Shown: positions 8,217-17,544, counted from the first letter of the stretch. The stretch: DNA of 64,000 nt from Microbacterium sp. 67-17 (GCF_001898325.1 NZ_MKTR01000002.1:62001-126000); one strand, 5' to 3'. Translations and numbers: made by a program. Notes: a model not told the origin generated them from the letters alone.

Positions 8217-9407
8217 GTGAGTTCCGCCCCGCGCTCCGAAGTGCCCTCGAGCTCGTCGCCGATGCTGCGGGTGCTGATCGGCCTGGCGGCGGCTGTGGTC
8301 GTCCTCGTCGGGCTTTCCTGGGCCCGGGAGATCGTCGGCCCGCTGGCGCTCGCGGCAGTGATCGTGATCATCTGCCATCCCCTGCAGGGGCTGTTGCGCC
8401 GGCGCGGATGGCCGATGTGGACCGCCACGACCGCCGTCATCCTGCTCGCGTACGTGATCCTGACCGCGATGGCGCTTCTCCTTGTGTTCGCGGGAACGCA
8501 GTTCGCGCGCCTCGTCGTCAACTACGTCGCGCAGCTGCAGACCACGGTCGATGGGATCGAGCAGTGGCTCGCCGATATGGGCTGGGACCGGCAGGCTGCC
8601 GACACCCTCGCGTCCTTCCTCGAACCCTCCCGCCTGCTCAGCGTGGCGACGTCGGTGTCGGGGATGGTCGTCGGGGTCGCGATCGGGTTGTTCTTCGTGC
8701 TCGCCTACGTCATCTTCATGGCCGCAGACGCTGCCCGGTACAACCGACTCCGGGCTGTCTTCGGTTCCGCGGTCGACGGGACACTCGCCCGGGTTCGCAC
8801 CTTCACGGTCGGAACCCGGCGCTACTACATCGTCAACGCCATCTTCGGTGCGATCGTCGCCATCATCGACGGCATCGCGCTCGCCGCAATCGGAGTACCG
8901 GCGCCGGTGGTCTGGGCGATCCTGGCGTTCGTCACCAACTTCATCCCCAACATCGGGTTCATCCTCGGCCTCATTCCGCCAGCTGTTCTCGCGCTGGTCG
9001 TCGGGGGGTGGCCGCTGTTTCTGGCCGTCATCGCGATCTACTGCATCGTGAACGTCGTGCTGCAGGTGCTCGTCCAGCCGAAGTTCGTTGCGGATGCCGT
9101 CAGCCTCAGCCTCACGCTGAGTTTCTTCTCGGTGATCTTCTGGACGTTTGTGATCGGTCCGCTCGGGGCGATCCTGTCGATTCCGCTGACTCTGCTCGTG
9201 CGTGCGCTGATTCTGGAGGCCGACCCGAACGCGCGCGTCTTGCGGTGGCTGAGCGGAGATCGGGATGCTGCGCCGGTCGCGGATGATGTCCGCGAGGTCT
9301 CACCCACCGACCGCGAACCAGAGGACCCAGCCGCGGACGCGGGATCCGAGGCATCCGCGCTGCCTGCCCCGCCGGAGGCGCCCGCTCCGCCCGACGTGCA
9401 CGACTGA
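8217..9407 (+). CDS. AI-2E family transporter (first copy)
   Basis: The 396-residue membrane protein belongs to the TqsA/YdiK-type AI-2E exporter family (PF01594). It has about eight hydrophobic helices, including the conserved region FVTNFIPNIGFILGLIPPAVLA. Most members are not proven to move AI-2; several are small-solute or Na+/H+ carriers. The C-terminal ~70 residues are acidic, Pro/Ala-rich and probably disordered. The start is a leaderless GTG. It faces the SHOCT gene across a long hairpin repeat. A second family member lies 1.9 kb on, at 11285. Confidence 0.9.
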   Translation: MSSAPRSEVPSSSSPMLRVLIGLAAAVVVLVGLSWAREIVGPLALAAVIVIICHPLQGLLRRRGWPMWTATTAVILLAYVILTAMALLLVFAGTQFARLVVNYVAQLQTTVDGIEQWLADMGWDRQAADTLASFLEPSRLLSVATSVSGMVVGVAIGLFFVLAYVIFMAADAARYNRLRAVFGSAVDGTLARVRTFTVGTRRYYIVNAIFGAIVAIIDGIALAAIGVPAPVVWAILAFVTNFIPNIGFILGLIPPAVLALVVGGWPLFLAVIAIYCIVNVVLQVLVQPKFVADAVSLSLTLSFFSVIFWTFVIGPLGAILSIPLTLLVRALILEADPNARVLRWLSGDRDAAPVADDVREVSPTDREPEDPAADAGSEASALPAPPEAPAPPDVHD

Positions 9408-9420
9408 ACCCCACCCACGT

Positions 9421-9491
9421 CCGAGACAGCAGCGTGCCCGCGAGGCGGTGCGCTTACCGCGCACTCTCGCGGGCACGATGCAGTCTCGCGG
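9421..9491 (+). repeat. Nested intergenic palindrome, copy A
   Basis: The core is a perfect 11-bp inverted repeat (GTGCCCGCGAG at 9434-9444, CTCGCGGGCAC at 9466-9476). Inside it is a second perfect 6-bp stem (GTGCGC 9448-9453, GCGCAC 9459-9464) with a 5-nt loop. A further outer arm, GCAGTCTCGCGG at 9480-9491, pairs loosely with CCGAGACAGC at 9421-9430. The last 26 bases match copy B at 60795-60820 at 25 of 26 positions. It separates two convergent genes and may also end transcription. Confidence 0.8.
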
Positions 9492-9527
9492 AGATGGGTG
9501 ACGCCGGAAGGGCGGCGTCGATGCGGC

Positions 9528-9881
9528 TCAGGAGAGGAGCTTGGCCTTTGCCGCAGCGAACTCGTCGTCCGAGAGCACGCCTGCGTCCTTGAGCGCCGCG
9601 AGCTTCTGGAGCTCGGCAACGACATCGACAGCGGGCGCCGCCGGCGCGGCGGGAGCCGGTGCGGGAGCTGCCGCCATCTGCGCAGCGACGGCCTGCTGGG
9701 CAGCCTGCTGCATCGCAGCCTGCTGCTGAGCTGCCTGGTACTGCTCCTGCTCGTACTGCGCCTGAGCCTTCTTCTGCTGGTTGTTCGACACCGCGCCCGA
9801 TACCGCGCTGGCGGTGCCCGCGACGACGGCGGTGCGTGCGGCGAGGCCGATGAGGCCGGGACGGCCGACTCGTCTGATCAT
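9528..9881 (-). CDS. SHOCT-domain protein
   Basis: The 117-residue protein has an N-terminal hydrophobic stretch (~8-30), a Gln/Ala-rich helix that is probably a coiled coil (residues ~35-68), and an Ala/Pro linker. It ends in a SHOCT motif (LQKLAALKDAGVLSDDEFAAAKAKLL, shown in part). The function is unknown. It lies 17 nt downstream of the DUF6325 gene and is the last of a probable three-gene operon (GAP-family, DUF6325, SHOCT). Confidence 0.8.
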   Translation of the reverse strand: MIRRVGRPGLIGLAARTAVVAGTASAVSGAVSNNQQKKAQAQYEQEQYQAAQQQAAMQQAAQQAVAAQMAAAPAPAPAAPAAPAVDVVAELQKLAALKDAGVLSDDEFAAAKAKLLS

Positions 9882-9898
9882 GTCGGATCTCCTCTTTC

Positions 9899-10327
9899 TC
9901 AGGCCTGTTCGGCCAGGTCCATGATGGCGTTGACAATAGGGGCGGGGATGCGTTCGGCGCTGAGGACGACGCCGCCTGAGGCGGCGAGGCGGTCGGCGAG
10001 GCGGCGTGCGTAGAGCAGCTCGAGAGCGACGATTGCCGCGGACGAGCCCGGCTCGACGAGTTCGACGAGCTCGGCGATGTCCTCTTCGCCGGTGATGCCG
10101 ATCTCAGCGAGCTCGATGCTGCCGAAGCCATACTCCTCGGTCTGGTCTTCGATCTCGATGACCTCGACATCGCCCGACTCCGACTTCGACACGATCACGA
10201 AGTCGAGAAGGCGTACGAGACCGCCTTCCAGGAGATCCGCGAGGGCGGAGATGGTGTCAGGGCTCGGGCGGTCGCCGTCGAAACCGACGAGGTAGAGCTC
10301 GACCGGTCCATAGCGGAACTCAGTCAT
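9899..10327 (-). CDS. DUF6325 family protein
   Basis: This 142-residue soluble acidic protein begins MTEFRYGPVELYLVGFDGD. The region LADLLEGGLVRLLDFVIVSK and the alternating strand-helix pattern match DUF6325, an actinobacterial family found beside SHOCT and membrane genes; no activity is known. The ATG at 10327 has an AAAGGAC ribosome-binding site; the longer frame upstream reads into the neighbour's 3' region and is unlikely. It is the middle gene of the three-gene minus-strand unit. Confidence 0.8.
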   Translation of the reverse strand: MTEFRYGPVELYLVGFDGDRPSPDTISALADLLEGGLVRLLDFVIVSKSESGDVEVIEIEDQTEEYGFGSIELAEIGITGEEDIAELVELVEPGSSAAIVALELLYARRLADRLAASGGVVLSAERIPAPIVNAIMDLAEQA

Positions 10328-10370
10328 GGTGGGTCCTTTCGGGTGGGTGTCAGGAATGAGGAGGAACAGG

Positions 10371-11045
10371 TCAGAAGTATGCGATGCCCTTTGATAGCAC
10401 GACGACACCGAGGATCAGCAGGACGAAGCCCATGATTACGGTGTGCTCGCGTTCGAGCCACGCCCGCAGCGCGTCGAGGGGCTGGTGTGCCCGATCACCC
10501 GCGACGAGGACGCCGATGATCGGGACCAGGATCGTCGATGCTGCAACGAGCACATACACCGCGATGGCGACGGCTGCCTCGCTCACGCGAACCCCGGATG
10601 AGCCGAGTGCGATTCCTGCTGCAGCTCCGAGCAGGAGATTCTTCGGATTCACCGCGGCCAGCAGGATGCCCAGCCCCACCGCGTCCCAGAACCCGAGACT
10701 GTCGATGGCGCGCATCCAGGCCGGGAGTTCGCTGTCTCCATTGCGCGTCCGGGCAGCCGAGCGGAACTGGCGAACCGACAGACCGATCAGCACGATGCCC
10801 ACCACCACGTGAATGGTTCCCTGCACGGGGCGGGTTCCGCCCACGGTCGGTGAGGGGATCACCGCCGCGAAGACGAGGAAGAGCACAACGACGGTCAGGA
10901 TTCCGACAATCCATCCGACGGCGAATCCTCCCCCGGCCGTACGAGCCTTCGGGGACACCAGCAGGAGGATGGCGGCGATGATCGGGATCGGGCTGATGGC
11001 GATGCCCACGGCGAGCGGAAGCACCGCTCCGATCGCGTCTCCCAT
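10371..11045 (-). CDS. GAP-family (Sap/LysE-like) membrane protein
   Basis: This 224-residue protein has six hydrophobic helices and the N-terminal pattern AVGIAISPIPIIAAILLL. The conserved AAVNPKNLLLGAAAGIALG resembles the GAP / sulfolipid-addressing Sap family and LysE-type exporters. In mycobacteria relatives help move glycolipids to the surface, but no substrate can be assigned here. GGGGGAGAG precedes the ATG. It leads the operon with DUF6325 and SHOCT. Confidence 0.85.
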   Translation of the reverse strand: MGDAIGAVLPLAVGIAISPIPIIAAILLLVSPKARTAGGGFAVGWIVGILTVVVLFLVFAAVIPSPTVGGTRPVQGTIHVVVGIVLIGLSVRQFRSAARTRNGDSELPAWMRAIDSLGFWDAVGLGILLAAVNPKNLLLGAAAGIALGSSGVRVSEAAVAIAVYVLVAASTILVPIIGVLVAGDRAHQPLDALRAWLEREHTVIMGFVLLILGVVVLSKGIAYF

Positions 11046-11284
11046 GCTCTCCCCCGATACCGACTGTCGACGCGTCCGTCATGCGTCCTGAGTGAATCGT
11101 CCGGGATCACCATAAGGCCGCACTCGCCCGGGGTGAAGCGTGAGAGTGGCCGGAAACCCGCCCTCACCCGGTTCTCAGCGGTAGAAGGCGGCAACTTCAC
11201 CCGGATGGGGTGATGTCGCCACCCCTGCCGCCGCGTCATTCTTGGCTGGTCCGGTCGACCGGACGCTGCCATGAAGGAGTACGG

Positions 11285-12373
11285 GTGACACCCGAGGAGC
11301 AACCGCTGCAGCGAACGCGTGCGTCGCTGACCAGCCCGCTAGCGCTGGGCTTCGCCCTCGCAATCGGGGTCCTGATCGCCATCGCCCTGGCCACAGCGCT
11401 CGTGGGCGTCTCGACGGTCATCGTCTCGATCGTGTTGGCACTGTTCCTCGCGCTCGGGCTCGACCCCCTCGTGTCCCGTTTCGAGCGCTCCGGAATCGGG
11501 CGCGGCTGGGGCATCGCGATCGTGTTCACCGCCTTTGCCGTCGTCGTCGGCCTGGTCATCTGGCTCATCGTGCCGCGGGTCATCCAGCAGCTCGTGGAGT
11601 TCGTGCAGGCGGTGCCCGACGCGCTGGCCGCCCTGGCTTCACAGGAGTGGTTCATCTCCGCCATGGATGCGATCGGCGCTGACCCCGTCGCCGTCACCGA
11701 GGGGATTACGCAGTTCCTCAGCGATCCCGAGCGGCTCCTCGCCCTCACCGGCGGGGTCGTGGCGACCGGCTTCGGCGTCATCGGTGGCATCTCGAGCACG
11801 GTCGTCATCGTGGCGCTGACCCTCTATATGCTCGCCTCGATCGAGGGAATGAAGTCGGCGTTCTACCGCTTCACTCCCGCCTACGGCCGTCCCACCGTGA
11901 TCCGTCTGACCGAGACCATCACCGGCTCCATGGGTGGGTTCGTCATGACCATGGCCGTCCTGGGTGCCCTCAACGCGACCCTCGTCATGCTCTTGCACGT
12001 CGTACTCCGACTGCCGTTCCCCGCACTCATGGGCGTCATCGCCTTCTTCCTGACCCTGATCCCGGTGGTCGGATCGGTCCTGTTCTGGGTTGTCGGCACG
12101 GTGGTGGCGCTCTTCAGCGATCCTGTAGCGGCTCTGATCTTCGCGGTCGCCTACCTCGTCTACATGCAGGTCGAGTCGTACGTGCTCACGCCGCGCCTGA
12201 TGGGCAAGTCGATCGCCGTCCCGGGCATCCTCGTGCTGATCGGGGCGATGGTCGGAGCCGCACTGCTGGGACTTCTCGGCGCCCTGGTAGCGGTGCCCGT
12301 GGTGGCAGCGATCACCCTGATCGTGCGCGAAGTCGTCTTCGTGCGCCAAGACGCCCGCACCGTCCGACTCTGA
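11285..12373 (+). CDS. AI-2E family transporter (second copy)
   Basis: The 362-residue protein belongs to PF01594. The typical long loop after helix 3 (residues ~95-150) contains two short amphipathic stretches, and the conserved late region reads GVIAFFLTLIPVVGSVLFWVVG. Unlike the copy at 8217 it has no long acidic tail. The GTG at 11285 is preceded by AAGGAG; upstream in-frame starts would extend into the divergent promoter region. It is 30 nt upstream of the arylsulfatase gene and probably co-transcribed with it. Confidence 0.9.
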   Translation: MTPEEQPLQRTRASLTSPLALGFALAIGVLIAIALATALVGVSTVIVSIVLALFLALGLDPLVSRFERSGIGRGWGIAIVFTAFAVVVGLVIWLIVPRVIQQLVEFVQAVPDALAALASQEWFISAMDAIGADPVAVTEGITQFLSDPERLLALTGGVVATGFGVIGGISSTVVIVALTLYMLASIEGMKSAFYRFTPAYGRPTVIRLTETITGSMGGFVMTMAVLGALNATLVMLLHVVLRLPFPALMGVIAFFLTLIPVVGSVLFWVVGTVVALFSDPVAALIFAVAYLVYMQVESYVLTPRLMGKSIAVPGILVLIGAMVGAALLGLLGALVAVPVVAAITLIVREVVFVRQDARTVRL

Positions 12374-12403
12374 CTCCCCGACCGCTAGACGAAGCGAGAA
12401 ATC

Positions 12404-14812
12404 ATGACCGACTACGCACTCGACCGAACCCACCTGCCCATCCGAGAGCAGGCATTCTCGGGGGCCGCTGGACGAACGCTCGACGCCTCGGTTCCGGACT
12501 GGTCGATCGTGGCAGAGGTAGCGCCGCCGGCCGGAGCCCCCAATGTCCTCGTCGTCCTCATCGACGACACGGGCTTCGGTCAGGCATCGACCTTCGGTGG
12601 TCCCATCCAGACGCCCACCCTCGATCGCCTCGCCGCGGGCGGCCTGCGCTTCAACGGGATGCATACCGCAGCGTTGTGCTCGCCTACGCGCGCGTCGTTG
12701 CTCACGGGCCGAAACCATCACCGCGTCGGCTTCGGCTCCGTCGGTGAACTGCCCGGTCCGTTCCCGGGCTACTCCGCGGTGCTGCCGCGTGACTGTGCAC
12801 CGTTCCCCAAGATTCTGCAGGAAAACGGCTACGCGACTTCCGCCTTCGGAAAGTGGCACCTGACCCCGAGTCGCCAGCAGGGACAGGCCGGGCCCTTCGA
12901 CCGGTGGCCCAACGGTTGGGGCTTCGACTACTTCTGGGGGTTCCTGGGTGGCGAGTCCGGCCAGTTCGATCCGGTCATCTACGAGAACCAGTCGGTCGAC
13001 CGTGTGTACGGCGGACCCGAGGACCGCGACTTCTACCTGCCCGATGCGCTGACCGATCGCGCCATCGGCTGGCTGCACGGCGTCCGCGCGCATCAGGTCG
13101 ACAAGCCGTGGCTGATGTACTACGCCACCGGTGCCGCACACGCGCCCCACCACGTCACGCAGGAGTGGTCGCACAAGTACGCCGGGCAGTTCGATGAGGG
13201 CTGGGACGTCTACCGTGAGCGGGCGTTCGCGCGCCAGAAGGAGCTGGGCGTCATCCCCGCCGACGCTGAGCTCACGCCGCGCAATCCCGCCTTCCCGGCG
13301 TGGGACTCGCTCGGCGCCGAGGAGCAGCGCCTGTATGCCCGCCAGATGGAGGTATTCGCGGCCTTCCAAGAGAACGCCGACTTCAACGTGGGGCGCCTCA
13401 TCGACGAGATCGAGCGCATGGGTGAGCTCGAAGACACGCTGATCCTCTACATCTGGGGTGACAACGGCGCATCGCTCGAAGGCACCCTGACCGGCTCGTT
13501 CAACGAGATCACGATGCAAAACGGCGTCCCGCTGACCTCCGAGCAGCAACTCGGCCTCATCCAGCAGCACGGCGGGCTCGAGACATGGGGCGGACCCGAA
13601 AGCTCCCCGCATTGCTCCGCCGCCTGGGCGTGGGCAGGTAACACGCCATTCCAATGGGGTAAGCAGGACGCCTCCCACCTCGGCGGCACCCGCAACCCCA
13701 TGGTCGTTCACTGGCCGGCGAAGATCACGGATGCGGGGGGCTTGCGGAGCCAGTTCACGCACGTCAACGACCTCGGTCCCACGATCCTCGACGTCGCCGG
13801 CATCCCGCTACCCGAGACCGTGGACGGCATCCCGCAGGCGCCGATGGCGGGCACGAGCTTCGCGTACGCGTTCGACGACGCGGATGCCGCTGAGCGGCAC
13901 ACCACGCAGTACTTCGAGATCTACGGCAACCGCGGCATCTACCGAGACGGATGGTGGGCATCCTGCATGCTGCCGCGCATCCCTTGGGACGCCACACCCG
14001 CCACGGTGCGGAAGTTCGCTCCCGGCCTATTCGATCCCGATGCGCTCGAGTGGGAACTTTACGACCTCACGACGGACTTCTCGCAGGCGCACAACGTCGC
14101 GGCGCAGCACCCCGAGAAGGTGCGCGAGCTCGCTGATCTGTGGTGGGCGGAAGCCGAGGCTAACCGTGTTCTGCCAATGCTCGGGGGGATGTCGGCGTTC
14201 TTCGGGATCGTTCCGCCGCTACGCGAGCAGACCCGGTGGACGTACTGGGGTGCGGATGTGCAGAACACGCCCCCGGGCGTGATGCCACCGATCATGAACC
14301 GGTCGTACACGATCACCGCCGATGTCACCGTCCCCAGCGATGGTGGTGACGGCGTGCTCGTCGGCGCGTTCGACCACCTCGGCGGTTTCAGCCTCTTCGT
14401 GCAGGACGGACTCCTGCGACACACCTACTCGTTCCTCGGCATCGACACCTACCGGCAAGTGTCGGACCGTCCCGTGCCCGCGGGGCGGCATTCCCTTCAG
14501 CTCGACTTCGAGGCCGACAGCGCCACCATGGCCCCGGGAGGTGTCATCACGCTGCGGATCGACGACGAGGTCGTCGGGACGGGGCGGCTGGAGCGCACCG
14601 TGCCGATCATGTTCAGCTTCTACGCCGGGCTGGACATCGGTCGCGACAATGGCGAAGTCGTGGACATGTCATACGAACACCTCGCGCCTTTCCCGTTCCC
14701 TGGCCAGATCCACCGGATCGATGTCGATGTGCGCCAGCCTGGGGCGCAAGAGCGAGCGTCGCTGCATCACGCCGAGACTGCGGGCATGCACGCGCGCCAC
14801 ATCGAATCCTGA
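12404..14812 (+). CDS. Large cytoplasmic arylsulfatase
   Basis: This 802-residue type I sulfatase hydrolyses sulfate esters. The metal-binding DD is at residues 54-55 (VVLIDDTGFG). The CxPxR signature starts at Cys92 (CSPTRASLLTGRN), and that Cys should be converted to formylglycine. FGKWHL and a late GTRNPMVVHWP region also fit. Its length and C-terminal beta domain (~620-790) match the long mycobacterial AtsA/AtsD type rather than the ~550-residue enzymes. There is no signal peptide, so it should act inside the cell. No formylglycine-generating enzyme gene is in the window. It sits in an apparent operon with an AI-2E-type protein and a small membrane protein. Confidence 0.93.
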   Translation: MTDYALDRTHLPIREQAFSGAAGRTLDASVPDWSIVAEVAPPAGAPNVLVVLIDDTGFGQASTFGGPIQTPTLDRLAAGGLRFNGMHTAALCSPTRASLLTGRNHHRVGFGSVGELPGPFPGYSAVLPRDCAPFPKILQENGYATSAFGKWHLTPSRQQGQAGPFDRWPNGWGFDYFWGFLGGESGQFDPVIYENQSVDRVYGGPEDRDFYLPDALTDRAIGWLHGVRAHQVDKPWLMYYATGAAHAPHHVTQEWSHKYAGQFDEGWDVYRERAFARQKELGVIPADAELTPRNPAFPAWDSLGAEEQRLYARQMEVFAAFQENADFNVGRLIDEIERMGELEDTLILYIWGDNGASLEGTLTGSFNEITMQNGVPLTSEQQLGLIQQHGGLETWGGPESSPHCSAAWAWAGNTPFQWGKQDASHLGGTRNPMVVHWPAKITDAGGLRSQFTHVNDLGPTILDVAGIPLPETVDGIPQAPMAGTSFAYAFDDADAAERHTTQYFEIYGNRGIYRDGWWASCMLPRIPWDATPATVRKFAPGLFDPDALEWELYDLTTDFSQAHNVAAQHPEKVRELADLWWAEAEANRVLPMLGGMSAFFGIVPPLREQTRWTYWGADVQNTPPGVMPPIMNRSYTITADVTVPSDGGDGVLVGAFDHLGGFSLFVQDGLLRHTYSFLGIDTYRQVSDRPVPAGRHSLQLDFEADSATMAPGGVITLRIDDEVVGTGRLERTVPIMFSFYAGLDIGRDNGEVVDMSYEHLAPFPFPGQIHRIDVDVRQPGAQERASLHHAETAGMHARHIES

Positions 14813-14823
14813 GGGGGACGGCG

Positions 14824-15336
14824 GTGGAGCTCGACGAGACCGCTGAGAGCGCGCACGCGCCAGCTCCGATGCCGGTACGCGAAGCGTCGTCGGTTGCGAT
14901 CGGGTTGGTCGTCAGTGGCTCCGTGATCGCAGCCGCCGCTGGCCAGCAGCCACCCCTGGTGGCGCTGTGCGTCGGCATCGTCGGCTCGGTCGTCGTCTAC
15001 TGGCTGGCCGGGGTCTACGCCGCGGCGCTGGCGTCAGGCATCCGCAGCGGCCGGAGAGTCTTCCACGGTGCGCTGCGGATCGCGGGACGTTCGTGGCCGG
15101 TTCCCGCGTCGTCGCTGCTGCCGGTCGGGGCGCTTGTCATCGCGAGCGCCCTGGGGGCCACGATCGCGACGGCGGCAACCATCGCACTGCTTCTCTCGAT
15201 CGCCGTGCTCTTCGTCTACGGCTATCTGGCTGGACGGGCCGCTGGGCTCTCTCCAGCCGGACGGGTGGGGAGTGCTGTCATCGCCGCGGCGCTGGGAGTC
15301 GGGTTGCTTGTCCTCAAGGGTGTGGTCGGCCATTGA
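14824..15336 (+). CDS. Small hydrophobic membrane protein, unknown
   Basis: This 170-residue protein has about five hydrophobic helices and no recognised domain. A GTG start lies 11 nt after the sulfatase stop, with GAGGGGG as ribosome-binding site, so it is translated as part of the sulfatase operon. Its 3' end overlaps the convergent LAL regulator gene by 23 nt. The context suggests a membrane partner for the sulfatase/AI-2E pair, but the sequence gives no functional clue. Confidence 0.7.
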   Translation: MELDETAESAHAPAPMPVREASSVAIGLVVSGSVIAAAAGQQPPLVALCVGIVGSVVVYWLAGVYAAALASGIRSGRRVFHGALRIAGRSWPVPASSLLPVGALVIASALGATIATAATIALLLSIAVLFVYGYLAGRAAGLSPAGRVGSAVIAAALGVGLLVLKGVVGH

Positions 15337-17362
15337 GTTGGATGACACCCACATTGTCGGGGAGCGGAACACCATGACCGGTGCTGTCCTCGAAGAGTCC
15401 GAGCCCCGTCGCGATCGAGACGGCCTCGGTGCGCGATCGGGCACCGAGCTTCCGGTACACCGAGGTGACGTGCGACTTGACCGTGTTGCGAGAGACGTAG
15501 AGTCGCCGACCGATGTCCTCGTAGGAGAGGTGGGTGCTCAGGTACGGAAGGACACGCCGCTCGGCGGCGGTGATCACGTACTGAGCCGGCTCGGCGGCTG
15601 GCCTCGTCGGAAGCAGGTGTTGAGCGTCACGCAGTCGACCGGCGAGCTCTTCGGCTTCCCACCGCACAACCTGCGCGAGCTCCGCTTCACCGAGGATCTC
15701 GGCGGCCTCCCCGAGGTTCACCCGCAGCTGGATGCCCAGCCAGGGCAGGGTGGGGCCGACGAGTGGTCGCATTCCCGCGGCGCGACGAAGATCAGAGAGT
15801 GCGCCGTCGCGGTCGCCCGTTCTCGCTCGAACGCGCGCCCGCAACGCGAAAGCCAGCGCCGAGTGAGGGTAAACCGACCAGTGCTCGTCCGCGGCAAGCG
15901 CCACGGCGGACTCGACCAACGCCGCGGCGCGCGGGTCGTCACGGTTGACGGCGACGCCGGCGCGTTCGGCTGCCGCGAGCATCTCGGCAGGAGCAACACC
16001 GACCTTTCGGGCTTCGTGCGCCGCCTCATCCAGCAACGCGACTGCGTCGTCGTCCGCCATCGCCGCCGCGCTCCCGGCCAGCAAGAGGGCGGGGCTGCGC
16101 CACGGGCTCTGCCGCGACACGATCTTCAGCGCCCGATCGGCGTCCTCGCGCATCTGGCGCAGACCGGATCGACTCAGGTGTGCACGAAGCGTGAGAAAGG
16201 CGGCTTCGTCGTCGGTACTCGCGAACCCGTCTCGCTCCCACAGCGCTTCGGCGGCATCCGTCCATTCGTTGGCGCAGAAGACGTCTGCGGTCATGACTCC
16301 GGCGTACGCGATGATCGTCGCAAGGCTTGGATTTCCGACGTCCTCGGTACTCAGGGCGTGGATGTGCGCCACGAGTTCGAACAGCCGGCCGCTTGCAAAC
16401 ATGGGGATGAGCTCGGCTCGGAGCGTTGGCAGCGCCGCGGCGGGCTGGCCCGCGCGAATATGGAGCGAGACAGCCTCGAGTGCGCGCTCAGGATCACGCT
16501 GCGCCCACTCGGCACCGCGCGCCAGCCGCGCTCGGAACGCCGCGGGGCTCGCCGTTTCAGAATCGTATGCGAGCGATTGGCGCACGAGGGGCACCCACGC
16601 ATACCGGCGGGAGCGTCGGTCGACGGGGTTCAGGAACCACGGGCCGCCAGTCACACTCGCGAACGTCGCCTCGTTCACGTCAGCGACTTCTCGGGCGAGG
16701 TCGGCGTCAACGATCTCGAACCCCGACAGCGCCCGCAAGGCGGTGAGGATGTCGGCATCTGCGGTTGCGAGAGCATCGTGCTGCAGGTAGTCGCGCACGA
16801 GCCTGTCGCGTCCGTCGAAGGCGCGAGGATTGGCACCCTCCTGCCACGCCAGGGCGGCCAGGCGAACCCCGGCAGGCCAGCCCGCGGTCAGTTCCCGCAG
16901 CGACGTGAGGGCGGCGGCATCGAGATCGGGGAGGATCTCGGTGATCTCGGCATCCGTCATGGCCAGCGTCGTGCCGTGGATCTCCGTGATCGTGCGTCGC
17001 ATCCGTGCACGCACGAGCGCATCGCGAGGCGCGGAACGCCCCGACAGCACGAGACGCGCGTCAGGAGCGAGGGGCAGGTCGAGAAGGTTCGCGAGGTGCT
17101 CGGTCGATGCGTCCTGGACATCATCCACGATGACAGTGCCCGGGCCGGCTGCGCTGGGATGGAGGGTCGCACGGATGCCGTCGAGGAGCGGTCCGGTGAG
17201 CTCGGCGCCGCTCACGCGCGTCGGCTCGCCGGGTCGAGTCAGCGCCCACTGGTCCAGGAGCACCGTCTTACCGTAGCCAGCTGGCGCGGTCATCACGACC
17301 CTGCCGGGCGCGGTATCAAGGGTCTCGAGAAGGCGTGGACGAGCAACCAGAACTGAGTCCAC
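15314..17362 (-). CDS. LAL-type (MalT-like) LuxR transcriptional regulator
   Basis: The 682-residue regulator has an N-terminal STAND ATPase with Walker A TAPAGYGKT at residues ~25-33 and Walker B-like VIVDDV. A long helical region probably forms TPR-like repeats (~200-590). The C-terminal LuxR helix-turn-helix (~615-665) reads SYEDIGRRLYVSRNTVKSHV. Such proteins are ATP- and ligand-dependent activators. The GTG start has GAGGTGA upstream. It is convergent to the sulfatase operon and divergent from the glycosyltransferase pair, either of which could be a target. Confidence 0.9.
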   Translation of the reverse strand: MDSVLVARPRLLETLDTAPGRVVMTAPAGYGKTVLLDQWALTRPGEPTRVSGAELTGPLLDGIRATLHPSAAGPGTVIVDDVQDASTEHLANLLDLPLAPDARLVLSGRSAPRDALVRARMRRTITEIHGTTLAMTDAEITEILPDLDAAALTSLRELTAGWPAGVRLAALAWQEGANPRAFDGRDRLVRDYLQHDALATADADILTALRALSGFEIVDADLAREVADVNEATFASVTGGPWFLNPVDRRSRRYAWVPLVRQSLAYDSETASPAAFRARLARGAEWAQRDPERALEAVSLHIRAGQPAAALPTLRAELIPMFASGRLFELVAHIHALSTEDVGNPSLATIIAYAGVMTADVFCANEWTDAAEALWERDGFASTDDEAAFLTLRAHLSRSGLRQMREDADRALKIVSRQSPWRSPALLLAGSAAAMADDDAVALLDEAAHEARKVGVAPAEMLAAAERAGVAVNRDDPRAAALVESAVALAADEHWSVYPHSALAFALRARVRARTGDRDGALSDLRRAAGMRPLVGPTLPWLGIQLRVNLGEAAEILGEAELAQVVRWEAEELAGRLRDAQHLLPTRPAAEPAQYVITAAERRVLPYLSTHLSYEDIGRRLYVSRNTVKSHVTSVYRKLGARSRTEAVSIATGLGLFEDSTGHGVPLPDNVGVIQLNGRPHP

Positions 17363-17408
17363 GCCTCACCTCTTTCCGTACCGGGCGATCATCGTGTCGA
17401 ACAGCGGA

Positions 17409-17414
17409 ATTGTA
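17409..17414 (-). promoter_or_regulatory. -10 element for the LAL regulator
   Basis: TACAAT on the minus strand, about 46 nt before the GTG at 17362. No convincing -35 was seen. Confidence 0.35.
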
Positions 17415-17486
17415 TGCCCATTGCTGATGACCGCGGTTTGGGGGGGCTCGGTGGAGCGCCTCCCGGGACCGTTCGGGTCGCTCAGG

Positions 17487-17492
17487 TACAGT
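17487..17492 (+). promoter_or_regulatory. -10 element for the glycosyltransferase pair
   Basis: TACAGT. The start of transcription would fall near 17499, giving a ~45-nt leader before the preferred GTG at 17545. It is too close to the GTG at 17494 for that codon to be the start. Confidence 0.4.
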
Positions 17493-17544
17493 TGTGACGC
17501 CGCATCCCGCGGTGCGACCGCCGTTCAGCAAAGGCAGCCCCTCT

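Noticed and set aside
11639..13762. 707-codon open frame on the minus strand across the AI-2E and sulfatase genes
   Set aside because: High-GC antisense shadow. The plus strand carries clear sulfatase and AI-2E motifs; the minus frame has no domain and a low-complexity composition.
15068..17356. 762-codon open frame on the plus strand opposite the LAL regulator
   Set aside because: The minus strand encodes a complete Walker A and LuxR helix-turn-helix protein; the plus frame is a compositional shadow.
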